A DNA stretch of 64,000 bases. Source: Pseudomonadota bacterium (GTDB lineage: Bacteria > Pseudomonadota > Gammaproteobacteria > Burkholderiales > Burkholderiaceae_B). The notes beneath the pieces are model-generated. The model searched no databases. It worked only from the letters and a program-made list of their open reading frames with translations, and was not told the DNA's origin. Each line of letters opens with the position of its first letter. Within the stretch, counting starts at the first letter, position 1. Positions 1-7,797 of this stretch are shown here, piece after piece. A program made the position numbers and the translations under genes. Location: the NCBI GenBank assembly GCA_023439305.1, contig JAEXOO010000042.1:60760-124759 (forward strand), read 5' to 3'.

Positions 1-354
1 GCCGCTGCGGAAGCTGAAGCCCTGAACAACAACTGGGCAGTCAGCATCGCGATCTGCGACGCCGGCGGTCACGCCCTCTGGATGCAGCGCATGGACGGCG
101 CGCCCCTGATGAGCGCCAGCGTTGCCCCGGAAAAAGCCCGCACCTGCGTGCTGAGCGGCAAGCCCAGCAAAGTCTACGAAGACATGGTCAACAACGGACG
201 CATTGCCGCCCTGGCCATGCCCGTGGTTCCCCTGGAAGGCGGAGAGCCTGTGGTGGTGAACGGCCTGGTAATCGGCGCCGTCGGCGTGTCCGGCGTGAAA
301 GCCGGTGAAGACGCCCAGGTCGCCCGCGCCGGCGTGTCCGCCCTGACTGCCTGA
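1..354 (+). CDS. GlcG/HbpS-family haem-binding-like protein, 3' part
   Basis: The reading frame is open from the first base of the window, so the start lies upstream; 117 residues are visible. The text matches the GlcG/HbpS (DUF336) family: a central strand ending CDAGGHAL, the segment SASVAPEKARTCVLSGKPS, and a glycine-rich C-terminus with GLVIGAVGVSG. Family members are about 135-150 residues, so roughly 20-30 residues are missing. HbpS-like proteins bind haem or degradation intermediates, but many members have no known role. It is 17 bp from pyk on the same strand, so co-transcription is plausible. The function here is not determined by context. Confidence 0.8.
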   Translation, partial: AAAEAEALNNNWAVSIAICDAGGHALWMQRMDGAPLMSASVAPEKARTCVLSGKPSKVYEDMVNNGRIAALAMPVVPLEGGEPVVVNGLVIGAVGVSGVKAGEDAQVARAGVSALTA

Positions 355-371
355 CCCCGCAAGGACAACAC

Positions 372-1799
372 ATGAAACGTCAACGTCAATCCCGCATCCT
401 GGCTACGCTGGGCCCTGCCAGCTCCACCCCGGAGCGTATCCGTGAACTGTTCGAGGCCGGCGCCGATGTGTTCCGCCTGAACTTCAGCCACGGCACGCAC
501 GAAGACCACGCCGCCCGCTTCCATACGATCCGCCAGATCGAAAAGGAAACCGGACGCACCATCGGCATTCTGATGGATCTGCAAGGCCCCAAGCTGCGCG
601 TAGGCAAAATGAAAGATGGCCGTGTTCAACTGGAAACCGGTCAGAAATTCCGCCTGGACCTGGACTCGGCCGAAGGCGACAGCACCCGCGCCTACCTGCC
701 TCACCCAGAAATCTTCGCCGCTCTGGAAAACGGAACCGACCTGCTGCTGGACGACGGCAAGCTGCGTTTGCGCGTCGACAGCTTCGGCCCTGATTTCGCT
801 GAAACCACGGTCATGGTCGGCGGCCCGCTGTCCGATCGCAAGGGCGTGAACGTCCCAGGCGTGGTGCTGCCTATTTCCCCTCTGACCGAAAAAGACCTGA
901 TCGACCTGAAATTCGGCCTGGAGCTGGGCGTGGACTGGGTGGCCCTGTCGTTCGTGCAGCGCCCCGGCGACATCCGCGAAGCGCGCGAGATCATCGGCGA
1001 CAAGGCCTGGATCATGGCCAAGCTGGAAAAGCCCCAGGCCCTGGACCACCTGGAAGAAATCGTGCATCTGTGCGATGGCGTCATGGTCGCCCGTGGCGAC
1101 CTGGGCGTGGAAGTGCCCCCTCAGCGCGTGCCCGTGCTGCAACGCCAGATCGTGCGCACGGCACGCGCTGCCGGCCGCCCGGTCGTTGTGGCCACGCAAA
1201 TGCTGGAATCCATGATCACCTCGCCCGTGCCTACGCGCGCCGAAGCCTCCGACGTGGCCACAGCCATCTACTCGGGCGCCGACGCCGTCATGTTGTCGGC
1301 CGAATCCGCCTCGGGTCAGTTCCCGCTTGAAGCCGTCTCCATCATGGACAGCATCATCAAGGAAATCGAGAACGATCCCAGCTGGCGAGCCATCCTGGAA
1401 GCCAACCACAGTTCAGCCGAAGCCACCACGGCAGACGCCATCTGTTGCGCCCTGCGTCGCGTGGCCAGCATCCTGGAACCGGCTACCACGGTAGCCTACA
1501 CCACGACCGGCTTCAGCGCCCTGCGCGCCAGCCGCGAACGGCCCACTGCACCCATCCTGGCATTGACGCCGCGCCTGGAGACCGCTCGTCGCCTGGCCCT
1601 GGCCTGGGGCGTGCATGCGATTCCTTGCGAAGACGTCAGCGACCTGACCGAAATGATCGATCACGCCATCGACGTGGCCGTGCGTCACGACTTCGCGGCA
1701 GGCGGCGACACCATCGTCATGATCGCGGGCGTGCCTTTCGGCAACAGCGGCAAAACCAACTTGCTGCATGTAGCCACGGTACCCGGCGCCAAAGCCTGA
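372..1799 (+). CDS. pyk: Pyruvate kinase
   Basis: A 475-residue protein that transfers phosphate from phosphoenolpyruvate to ADP, the last step of glycolysis, in the cytoplasm. The N-terminus has the family signature RILATLGPASSTPERI. The active-site region MAKLEKPQAL lies near residue 215 and VARGDLGVEVP near 238, followed by VVVATQMLESM and PTRAEASDVATAI. The C-terminal domain (about 345-475) is the regulatory domain of full-length bacterial enzymes. The ATG follows AAGGA by six bases. A long perfect hairpin sits 17 bp after the stop. The identification is secure; the allosteric effector cannot be read from sequence. Confidence 0.97.
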   Translation: MKRQRQSRILATLGPASSTPERIRELFEAGADVFRLNFSHGTHEDHAARFHTIRQIEKETGRTIGILMDLQGPKLRVGKMKDGRVQLETGQKFRLDLDSAEGDSTRAYLPHPEIFAALENGTDLLLDDGKLRLRVDSFGPDFAETTVMVGGPLSDRKGVNVPGVVLPISPLTEKDLIDLKFGLELGVDWVALSFVQRPGDIREAREIIGDKAWIMAKLEKPQALDHLEEIVHLCDGVMVARGDLGVEVPPQRVPVLQRQIVRTARAAGRPVVVATQMLESMITSPVPTRAEASDVATAIYSGADAVMLSAESASGQFPLEAVSIMDSIIKEIENDPSWRAILEANHSSAEATTADAICCALRRVASILEPATTVAYTTTGFSALRASRERPTAPILALTPRLETARRLALAWGVHAIPCEDVSDLTEMIDHAIDVAVRHDFAAGGDTIVMIAGVPFGNSGKTNLLHVATVPGAKA

Positions 1800-1816
1800 T
1801 TGTTCCGGCCGTGGCT

Positions 1817-1853
1817 ACAGCACACTGCCCGCCGCGTGCGGGCAGTGTGCTGT
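1817..1853. terminator. Long perfect hairpin after pyk, no U-tract
   Basis: Perfect inverted repeat of 16 bp arms (ACAGCACACTGCCCGC and its complement) around a 5-base loop. It starts 17 bp after the pyk stop. There is no run of T after it, so it is either a factor-assisted terminator or a 3'-end stabilising hairpin rather than a classical intrinsic terminator. Confidence 0.55.
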
Positions 1854-1948
1854 TCAAAGGTATGGAGCGGACATCGGCGCATGCTGCCTGCCAACAGGAC
1901 GCCTGCTGCGCACTGAGCCTGGAAACGAAAGAGTTGAATCCGGCACGC

Positions 1949-1979
1949 AAAAAAAAACCCGAGATCAAGAGATCTCGGG
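1949..1979 (-). terminator. Intrinsic terminator of the candidate small RNA
   Basis: On the minus strand, arms CCCGAGATC and GATCTCGGG (9 bp, perfect) enclose a 4-base loop and are followed by nine T residues. The U-tract exists only for minus-strand transcription. No minus-strand protein gene ends here, because the coq7 transcript has its own terminator at 2285-2311. Confidence 0.8.
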
Positions 1980-2103
1980 CAAATCCACCAAAGGAGGAGG
2001 GTGGAGGAGACAATCGTGGCATGTCGGGCTACTAGATGAAGTATCGAGCCAGAAAGCTAGGGTAATTACGGTTGTTTTTCCCGCTTTCTTTTCGACATCC
2101 GAT
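1949..2103 (-). ncRNA. Candidate small RNA with two anti-Shine-Dalgarno motifs
   Basis: No convincing ORF occupies this stretch. Read on the minus strand it has a sigma70-like promoter (TTGCAT, 17 bp, TACACT), a start predicted near 2103, and a strong intrinsic terminator ending near 1949. Just before the terminator are two CTCCTCC motifs (complements of 2003-2009 and 1993-1999), perfect antisense to Shine-Dalgarno sequences. One forms the 10-base loop of a hairpin with 6 bp arms TCCACC/GGTGGA (1984-1989 with 2000-2005). CU-rich loops plus a terminator are the layout of known sRNAs that mask ribosome-binding sites. The 5' end is inferred; the RNA may be shorter or processed. Confidence 0.55.
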
Positions 2104-2109
2104 AACTGA

Positions 2110-2138
2110 AGTGTATCTACAAAATTTGTGCAATGCAA
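2110..2138 (-). promoter_or_regulatory. Candidate sigma70 promoter of the small RNA
   Basis: Minus strand -35 TTGCAT (2133-2138), 17 bp spacer, -10 TACACT (2110-2115). Four of six bases in each hexamer match the consensus. The predicted start is near 2103. It lies between the coq7 terminator and the small RNA. Confidence 0.45.
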
Positions 2139-2284
2139 GATAAATACACGACAGCCCGCATGAACCAAGAAGTTGTGGCGTTAACGCATCATTTCCTAGC
2201 GCAAATAAGGCCACAGGTATCTAGTCGTTATCCCTAAGCCTCCAAATCATTACCAGCAAGCCTCTCCGTCCCGCACAGAATCAA

Positions 2285-2311
2285 TAAAAAAAACCGCCCT
2301 CAGGCGGTTTT
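2285..2311 (-). terminator. Intrinsic terminator downstream of coq7
   Basis: Arms AAACCGCC/GGCGGTTT with loop CTCA, followed on the minus strand by a run of T (A-run at 2285-2293 on the plus strand). It lies 26 bp after the coq7 stop. Confidence 0.85.
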
Positions 2312-2336
2312 CCTATTAAAGACCGCCAGCACAAGC

Positions 2337-3005
2337 CTACAGACGATAAGCGGTGGTAGTCATGACCTTGGACATGAAACGCATTGCGGTCTTGATAGGC
2401 GGTGGCAGTCCTGCCGCACCATTATGTTCGGCCGTACGACGGTGTTCGATTTCGTCATCGCGCATTTGCTCGACAATGCGACGGGAACGCGCATCCGACT
2501 CGGGCAGGGACTGCAGGTGGCTTTCCAAATGCTCTTCGACCTGACGTTCGGTCTCGGCCATGAAGCCCATGTTGTAGGGAACGCCCGCTCGGCTGGCCAG
2601 CAGACCCAGGGCGAATGAGCCGGCATACCACAAGGGATTGAACACGCTTGGTCGGCTGTCCAGCTCGCGCAGGCGGTCGTCGCACCAGGCCAGGTGGTCG
2701 ACCTCTTCCTGGGCGGCATGCAGCAGTACCTTGGTCGCCGTGGGATCTTTGCACAGCATGGCCTGGCTGCGATATAGGGCTTGGGCGCAGATCTCGCCCA
2801 CATGGTTCACGCGCATCAGACCGGCGGCATGGCGTGATTCTTGCGGCGTAATGTCGGACACTTCCTTGCCGGCCGGATTGGGGCGCGACGCGCGAGCCGA
2901 GCGGCCCAGCACATCCAGCGCACGGTTGGTTTCGGTCAGGAATTGGTCAAACAGGCTGTTGCGCCGATGCAGGCGGGCGCTGCCGGCAGGAAGGGAACGG
3001 TTCAT
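2337..3005 (-). CDS. coq7: 5-demethoxyubiquinol hydroxylase Coq7 (2-nonaprenyl-3-methyl-6-methoxy-1,4-benzoquinol hydroxylase)
   Basis: Di-iron monooxygenase of ubiquinone biosynthesis, peripheral to the inner membrane. The carboxylate/His ligands of the ferritin-like fold are visible: Glu in HVGEICAQ (about 71), EEVDH (100-104), EEHLESH (near 157-162) and DDEIEHRRTAEH (near 185). I chose the ATG at 3005 (222 residues), the usual family length. The frame is open upstream to 3218, but that part overlaps the neighbouring membrane-protein gene and resembles nothing. It lies 32 bp after the end of the CtaG-like gene on the same strand, so it may receive read-through from the oxidase operon. Confidence 0.95.
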   Translation of the reverse strand: MNRSLPAGSARLHRRNSLFDQFLTETNRALDVLGRSARASRPNPAGKEVSDITPQESRHAAGLMRVNHVGEICAQALYRSQAMLCKDPTATKVLLHAAQEEVDHLAWCDDRLRELDSRPSVFNPLWYAGSFALGLLASRAGVPYNMGFMAETERQVEEHLESHLQSLPESDARSRRIVEQMRDDEIEHRRTAEHNGAAGLPPPIKTAMRFMSKVMTTTAYRL

Positions 3006-3037
3006 GGGACCTACCTGTAAAACAGAATCAATCGCTA

Positions 3038-3676
3038 TTATTGCCGCAAAAAGGCCATCACGGCCTTGATCTCGGCCAAGAGCCAGAACAGAGGCAGCAC
3101 GCAGGCCATCACCACCAGGCCTATGCCGGCGATTTCCTGGTCGGACTGCAAATAGAAGTTGCACAGGCGAGCAGGGTTCTCGACGTACAACAGGCCGACA
3201 ATGGCCATCATCCAGCAAAAATTGCCCAAGAAGAACAGGCGGAACACCAGATGTGCGCGCCGCCAGGACTCCATGAACAGCATGCCCATCAAGACCAAGC
3301 CCACATATTTGCCCAAGGCCAAGGGCGTGGACACCAGCACATCGTCCAGCGCCTTGGGTACCATCCAGTAAGCAGCGGCGAAACTGACGAGGATCAGGCC
3401 AGGCAGACCGTATTCGTTCAGGGCGTAATAAGGACGCAGCAAGGCCTGCATGACAGGGCCGCGTCCAGCTCCTTGAAAGCTCAGGGCCAACTGCAAAACG
3501 ATGCCCGACAAGACCAGCAAGGGAATGTGCACCAGCATGTGCAGACTCATCAGGGCCGTCAATGGGCGGTCCCAGTAGGCGGCGATCGCAAACAGCAGCG
3601 CAGCCAGCAGCGCCAGGAGACTACCCAGATAGGGCCGCAGACGACGGGGCGCGGGGGAGACTCGCAACTGGATCAT
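3038..3676 (-). CDS. Multi-pass membrane protein, CtaG-like, last gene of oxidase operon
   Basis: A 212-residue protein with about five or six hydrophobic helices and a short basic N-terminus (MIQLRVSPAPRRLRPY). The stretch SLHMLVHIPLLVLSG resembles the helix of caa3-type CtaG proteins that carries a conserved His in HML, and a further helix carries MESWRRAHL. It overlaps the SCO gene by 4 bp (ATGA), so it is translationally coupled to a copper chaperone and very probably takes part in oxidase maturation or assembly. The family assignment rests on general resemblance only, so treat the function as inferred from context. Confidence 0.6.
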   Translation of the reverse strand: MIQLRVSPAPRRLRPYLGSLLALLAALLFAIAAYWDRPLTALMSLHMLVHIPLLVLSGIVLQLALSFQGAGRGPVMQALLRPYYALNEYGLPGLILVSFAAAYWMVPKALDDVLVSTPLALGKYVGLVLMGMLFMESWRRAHLVFRLFFLGNFCWMMAIVGLLYVENPARLCNFYLQSDQEIAGIGLVVMACVLPLFWLLAEIKAVMAFLRQ

Positions 3677-4305
3677 TGCTTCGCCTCGGTTTGAAGCTCC
3701 AAGGCCTGGCGCGCATAGGCCAGGGCCAGGAGAGGCTCGCCATAATCCACAATGCGGCCCAGGCGGGGCTCAGAGGTGACGACATGATAGGCGGCATTGT
3801 GCTCGTATTCGTCGAACGGCGCAGGAATCACAATAATGCCGAAATCGTCCAGAACCCGTTGTCGCTCTTCTCCGGGAGCCATCGTGACAAATTCCCAGAC
3901 GGCAGGATCGGCTTTCATGGAATGACCGTATCGTTGCAGGCGATCGGCCGAATCCGAGGGGTCGAAACTGATGCTGAGCAGTCGCACTTTATCTTGCAAA
4001 CCCTGGTCCAGAATCGCTTGCTGCAGCTGCTGATACTCTCCGCCCATGGCCAGGCACAGGGTGACGCAGCGAGTATAGATGAAGTTTACGATAGCGACTC
4101 GCCCATCCTGGTGCAGGACATCGTGCAGGCTGCGAGTGCGATTGGAGGGCGTAATGACCGACACATCGGAAATGAGTCGGGGCGAGGCGGCCACGTCATT
4201 GCGACGGGCCGTCTCGGCGGTCAGTGCAGAGAAGCCCTGCGTCAAGTGCGCCAGCGCCCCGATACCCAGGAGACACACCAGCACAATACTTGCCAGGAGC
4301 TTCAT
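3673..4305 (-). CDS. SCO1/SenC-family copper chaperone
   Basis: A 210-residue thioredoxin-fold protein with a single N-terminal anchor or signal helix (MKLLASIVLVCLLGIGALAH). The copper-binding CxxxC is present as CVTLC (Cys80, Cys84), with a candidate third-ligand His in the EYEHNAAYH segment (169/174). SCO proteins deliver copper or reduce thiols for the copper centres of terminal oxidases; for cbb3-type enzymes the target is CuB of subunit I. The gene sits directly downstream of the oxidase genes and overlaps the CtaG-like gene, which supports a dedicated role for this oxidase. Confidence 0.88.
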   Translation of the reverse strand: MKLLASIVLVCLLGIGALAHLTQGFSALTAETARRNDVAASPRLISDVSVITPSNRTRSLHDVLHQDGRVAIVNFIYTRCVTLCLAMGGEYQQLQQAILDQGLQDKVRLLSISFDPSDSADRLQRYGHSMKADPAVWEFVTMAPGEERQRVLDDFGIIVIPAPFDEYEHNAAYHVVTSEPRLGRIVDYGEPLLALAYARQALELQTEAKQ

Positions 4306-4326
4306 GCCTGACCTCTCAGTACAACT

Positions 4327-4926
4327 TTACTGTTCCATGGGAGCCAGGTCGGCGTCGCCATTCCAGTGATCGGTCTTTTCAGCGGTTTTTTCACGTTCAG
4401 CTTTGACAAAGGCCTCATCCACAGGATCGGCGCTGTTGTCACCCAATTCAGTACGCAGGTAGTTTACGACAGCCGTCATTTCCGCGTCATTGAACTTCTC
4501 GCGGAACTCGGGCATGGCGCCATTGTACTTGTTGCCCTTGACCGTGAGCTCACCCGTGATGCCGTGCAGCAGAATCTGGACCAGCACTTCAGGCTTGCGC
4601 AGCACCCACTCGGAACCGACCAGAGGAGGGAATACGCCTGGAATACCGGCACCCGTAGCCTGGTGACAGGCGGCGCACTGAGCGACGAACAACTGGTGGC
4701 CGTCGATCTTGCCACCCTCTGCGCCTTCAGGGGCCTTGAAGTCGGCCGCAATGCGGTTGTCGCCCACAGTGGCGTCGTGGCTCAGGTCGCTGCTGAATAT
4801 ATAGTAGATGCCCCACAGGAACAGGCCTGCAATGATCAGCAGAACCACCCAGGGCACCGGCGCCGCATTCTCTTCCGGATCGGCATTCTCGCGCAGTTGC
4901 GCGTCGTACTTGTGTTTGTCAGTCAT
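4327..4926 (-). CDS. Membrane-anchored mono-haem cytochrome c of the oxidase operon
   Basis: A 199-residue protein: cytosolic N-terminus, one TM helix at about 25-43 (PWVVLLIIAGLFLWGIYYIF), then one cytochrome c domain with haem motif CAACH (84-88) and a probable axial Met in NGAMPEF (138). This is the anchoring topology of CcoP, but canonical CcoP has two haem domains and about 300 residues; here only one CxxCH is present. The C-terminus ends in a charged tail. A good Shine-Dalgarno (GGAG) precedes the ATG. It is probably the third subunit, or electron-feeding cytochrome, of the adjacent oxidase. Confidence 0.85.
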   Translation of the reverse strand: MTDKHKYDAQLRENADPEENAAPVPWVVLLIIAGLFLWGIYYIFSSDLSHDATVGDNRIAADFKAPEGAEGGKIDGHQLFVAQCAACHQATGAGIPGVFPPLVGSEWVLRKPEVLVQILLHGITGELTVKGNKYNGAMPEFREKFNDAEMTAVVNYLRTELGDNSADPVDEAFVKAEREKTAEKTDHWNGDADLAPMEQ

Positions 4927-4938
4927 TCTAATTCTCCG

Positions 4939-4963
4939 ATGCGCCCCGTCTGCCGGGGCGCAT
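4939..4963. other. Perfect intercistronic hairpin between ccoO and the cytochrome c gene
   Basis: Inverted repeat ATGCGCCCCG - TCTGC - CGGGGCGCAT in the 55 bp gap. There is no U-tract, so it is more likely an mRNA-processing or stability element that sets different subunit levels than a terminator. Confidence 0.5.
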
Positions 4964-4981
4964 TAGCTCGACAGTGCCTGA

Positions 4982-5572
4982 TTATTTGAGAACGCTGGCT
5001 GGCGATACGGGATACGTACGGTCCAGCGCCAACAGGTATTGCACCAGGTCCAGGGCCTCTGGCTTGGCCACGACCACCTTGCCTTCCGGAGCAAAGGCGC
5101 CGGGCAGGTTGACGACCTTATCGCCGGCCTCGGCCTTGTCCTTGAGTTCGAACATGAAGGGGTAGGCGGGCATGTTGCTGCCGGGCGTATAGGCGCGCGG
5201 CTGGTACAAGTGGCCCAGGTGCCAGTCCACGCTGGGCTGACGGGCGCCGATGTTCATCAGGTCCGGACCTGTGCGCATCGTGCCCAACAGGTGGGGCGTG
5301 TCGTAGTAGTAGTCGCCGGCCACAGAGGCGCGACCCCAGCCACGCTGGAAGTCAGGCGCCTGGTTCTGGCTGCGCGGCTGCTGCGAGTGACAGTACACAC
5401 AGCCCATGTTGATGTACTGCTGACGGCCACGCAGCTCAACGCTGGTGTAAGGCTTCAGGCCTTCGGAAGGCTGCACCTTTTCGACTTGCAGATAAGGGAT
5501 GACGACCAGAGCCGAGGTGGCCAGGGCGAGCGTCACCATGGCGCCGCCCAACAGTTTGTATTCGCTTTCCAT
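4982..5572 (-). CDS. ccoO: cbb3-type cytochrome c oxidase subunit II (CcoO)
   Basis: A 196-residue protein with an N-terminal membrane anchor (about 10-28) and a single haem c motif CVYCHSQQPR at 58-62, the standard CcoO pattern including the following RSQ. The segments GDYYYDTPHLLGTMRTGPDL and GSNMPAYPFMF (with the likely Met ligand) are typical. CcoO passes electrons from c-type cytochromes to the binuclear centre in CcoN. It lies 7 bp downstream of ccoN, so it is in the same operon. The length is close to the usual 200. Confidence 0.95.
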   Translation of the reverse strand: MESEYKLLGGAMVTLALATSALVVIPYLQVEKVQPSEGLKPYTSVELRGRQQYINMGCVYCHSQQPRSQNQAPDFQRGWGRASVAGDYYYDTPHLLGTMRTGPDLMNIGARQPSVDWHLGHLYQPRAYTPGSNMPAYPFMFELKDKAEAGDKVVNLPGAFAPEGKVVVAKPEALDLVQYLLALDRTYPVSPASVLK

Positions 5573-5579
5573 GACTAAA

Positions 5580-7235
5580 TCAGGCCTCCACTACATTGCG
5601 AGTTGCCGAGCGCTGGTGAAACAGGGCTGGACCAATACGACGGCTGCCATAGCGCAGAGCCATTGCCACAAAGTGGAAGGCAAACACAAGGTGGCCCAGG
5701 GTCATCAGACCGCCACCCAGAGAACGCGATTTCAGGTAAGGCATCGTGACAAAAACGGATTCCATGAAGGGCTTGGCGGCATCCAGCATGGCCAGGCCTT
5801 GCAGCCAGCCGCCGATGCTCAGGCCCACGGCGTAGATGCCGAAGCCGACCACCACCAGCCAGAAGTGCAGGGAGATCAATTTGGGGTAAGGCCATTCCCA
5901 GGACATGACGCGAGGCATCACGTAGTAGATCGCGCCGAACATCACCACGGTGAAGAAGCCGTACAGACCGATGTGGGCGTGGGCGACCGTGAAGTGGGTG
6001 AAGTGGGTGATCGTGTTGATGCTGCGCAGGGCCTCAAAGGAACCCTGGATGGAACTGACGGTGTACATCATGCCGCCCAGCACGATGAAGCGCAGCGTGG
6101 GCGAGTGGATCAGGGTGCGGAAGTGACCCTTCATGGTGTAGTGCTGGTTGATGGAGAAGGCCAGCACGGGAATGATCATCATCATGCTTTGCACGATGGA
6201 CAGAGTGACCATCCACTGGGGCACAGGACCGCCGACCAGGTGGTGACCGCCGACCTGGCCGTAGAAGAACGCCAGACCCCAGAAACCCACCAGAGACAGG
6301 TTGTAGGAGGCAATTGGACGACCGATGATCTTGGGCAGGAAGTAGTACACCGAGGCCAGCGCCATGGGCGTGTAGAACAGGCCCAGCACGTTGTGGCCGA
6401 ACCACCAGTTCATGGTGGCTTGCTCGACGCCTACGTGCACGGCGGGCAGGTTGCCGACCAGGAACAGGATGGGGAACCAGAACAACGCAGCGCCCATATA
6501 CCAGACGGACACGTACAGGTGGTGCGTGCGGCGGTTCTGCAGGGTGAACACCAGGGGCAGAGCAGCCATAGCGCCGCCGATCACCATCAGGATGTCGACC
6601 TGCCAAGGCATTTCCAGCCATTCCATGCCATCGGTGATGCCCACGGCGATGCTGCCCAGGCCGGCGATCAGGCCGGCATTCCACAAGGCGCCGCCCAGGA
6701 TGGCGAAACGAGCGCCGATCAGAGGCGTCTTGAACAGGCGAGGCAACATCCACATGGCGACGCCGAAGGCCGCCATGGGCGCCCAGCCGTAGGCCACAGC
6801 GTTCAGGTGCAGCGTGCGCATGCGGCCAAAGGTCATCCAGGCCTGCTGAACCAGGAAATCGGGCTCGTGCAGCTTGATCGAGCTGATCAGACCCGCCGTG
6901 GAGGCGACGATCAGCCAGACGACGGCACAGGACAGGAACATGAAGGTGACGTAGGCGGAGGAGCGGTCCGCTTCCACGCGTTCAGCCAGTTCCACGCTGA
7001 GCGTCTGACGATCTTCGGCCGAAATGGCCGTCTGGCCCATTTCCTTTTGCAGCGCCAGGCGCTGTTCAGGGGTGGCGGAGGGATCGTCCACTTGGCCGAT
7101 TTCGCCCTTGGAGAAGATCTCCTTGGCGGCGGCCGGGCTGTCGTCGAAGAAATTGCGGCGTAACGACCAGATGAAGACAAAGAGTCCTGTTACGGACAAT
7201 ATGAAAGCTAGAAGCAGTATTGAAACGGTATTCAC
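5580..7235 (-). CDS. ccoN: cbb3-type cytochrome c oxidase subunit I (CcoN) with CcoS-like N-terminal extension
   Basis: Haem-copper oxidase catalytic subunit, 551 residues against about 475 for usual CcoN. Residues 1-50 form one helix followed by WSLRRNFFDDSPAAAKEIF, which resembles the small maturation protein CcoS (helix, then a FDD-type motif). A hydrophilic linker runs to about 90, then the 12-helix oxidase core. Haem/CuB histidines are visible in RMRTLHLNAVAYGW, WWFGHNVLG, GGHHLV and HFTVAHAHIGLYG. The start is a GTG at 7235. Enzymes of this class reduce O2 at low concentration and pump protons. No separate ccoS, ccoQ or two-haem ccoP is nearby. Confidence 0.9.
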   Translation of the reverse strand: MNTVSILLLAFILSVTGLFVFIWSLRRNFFDDSPAAAKEIFSKGEIGQVDDPSATPEQRLALQKEMGQTAISAEDRQTLSVELAERVEADRSSAYVTFMFLSCAVVWLIVASTAGLISSIKLHEPDFLVQQAWMTFGRMRTLHLNAVAYGWAPMAAFGVAMWMLPRLFKTPLIGARFAILGGALWNAGLIAGLGSIAVGITDGMEWLEMPWQVDILMVIGGAMAALPLVFTLQNRRTHHLYVSVWYMGAALFWFPILFLVGNLPAVHVGVEQATMNWWFGHNVLGLFYTPMALASVYYFLPKIIGRPIASYNLSLVGFWGLAFFYGQVGGHHLVGGPVPQWMVTLSIVQSMMMIIPVLAFSINQHYTMKGHFRTLIHSPTLRFIVLGGMMYTVSSIQGSFEALRSINTITHFTHFTVAHAHIGLYGFFTVVMFGAIYYVMPRVMSWEWPYPKLISLHFWLVVVGFGIYAVGLSIGGWLQGLAMLDAAKPFMESVFVTMPYLKSRSLGGGLMTLGHLVFAFHFVAMALRYGSRRIGPALFHQRSATRNVVEA

Positions 7236-7797
7236 AATGATCCAGGCCTGGTTAATGTGAAGCTGCCAAGCAGCTCAGCGGCACTTGACGCGTCGCAGAT
7301 CAAAAGAGAGTGGACGCAAAAAATCTGCGACTGCCTAGGTCGCGAGAGCCGCCATGTTAAAACACCCGTCTGTTACGTCTTGACAAAGCCCCCATAATAA
7401 GAAGGGTTTATTGAGACAAAACAAATACGGGCACGACTTTTTTTGGTATATGGGCAGCGGCCATTATAGGCGAGGGTAAACCCGTGTGACATGGCTGTTT
7501 CAATTTCACCCGTACCAGCGAGTCAGTTTATCCTAGGACAAAAAAGAAAACCACTCGGAACTTGAGGCTTTGTCTGATCGGCTGTCTGTGTCCGGCATAG
7601 CAAATCCGATATGACGTCGTCACATTTTCGTCACATCCATATAAGCTGATAGCCCCTATAAACAAGTGAAATAGGTTTGCGCCCGACCCATCCTGTCAGC
7701 CCGGCGCATTCCCGTGGGCCAGTCAAAAACGTACAATCAAGGCCAAGACACTCTGCGGGGCGTGCCACGCGCCCCGGTTCGAATCAAGGACAGCACT
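7236..7797. other. 562 bp divergent intergenic region between ccoN and the OsmC-like gene
   Basis: I see no gene. For the oxidase side (minus strand) there is an FNR/ANR-like site TTGAGACAAAACAA (7411-7424; 8 of 10 conserved positions of TTGAT-N4-ATCAA) and a -10-like TATTAT (7394-7399), but their spacing is not the classical one. For the plus strand a -10-like TACAAT lies at 7732-7737 with a weak -35. A direct repeat CGTCACAT occurs at 7618-7625 and 7629-7636, one helical turn apart. All of these are weak candidates. Confidence 0.35.

Noticed and set aside
1977..2040. Possible plus-strand mini-ORF after the GGAGGAG sequence at 1993-2009
   Set aside because: The GTG-initiated frame is only seven codons long, and the terminator orientation shows that the functional transcript is on the minus strand.
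3006..3218. N-terminal extension of Coq7 from 3218
   Set aside because: It would overlap the CtaG-like gene by about 180 bp and add about 70 residues unlike the family; the ATG at 3005 gives the normal length.
5499..7163. Plus-strand open frame of 554 codons opposite ccoN
   Set aside because: It is very rich in His, Gln, Gly and Asp without motifs; ccoN on the other strand carries all expected haem ligands.
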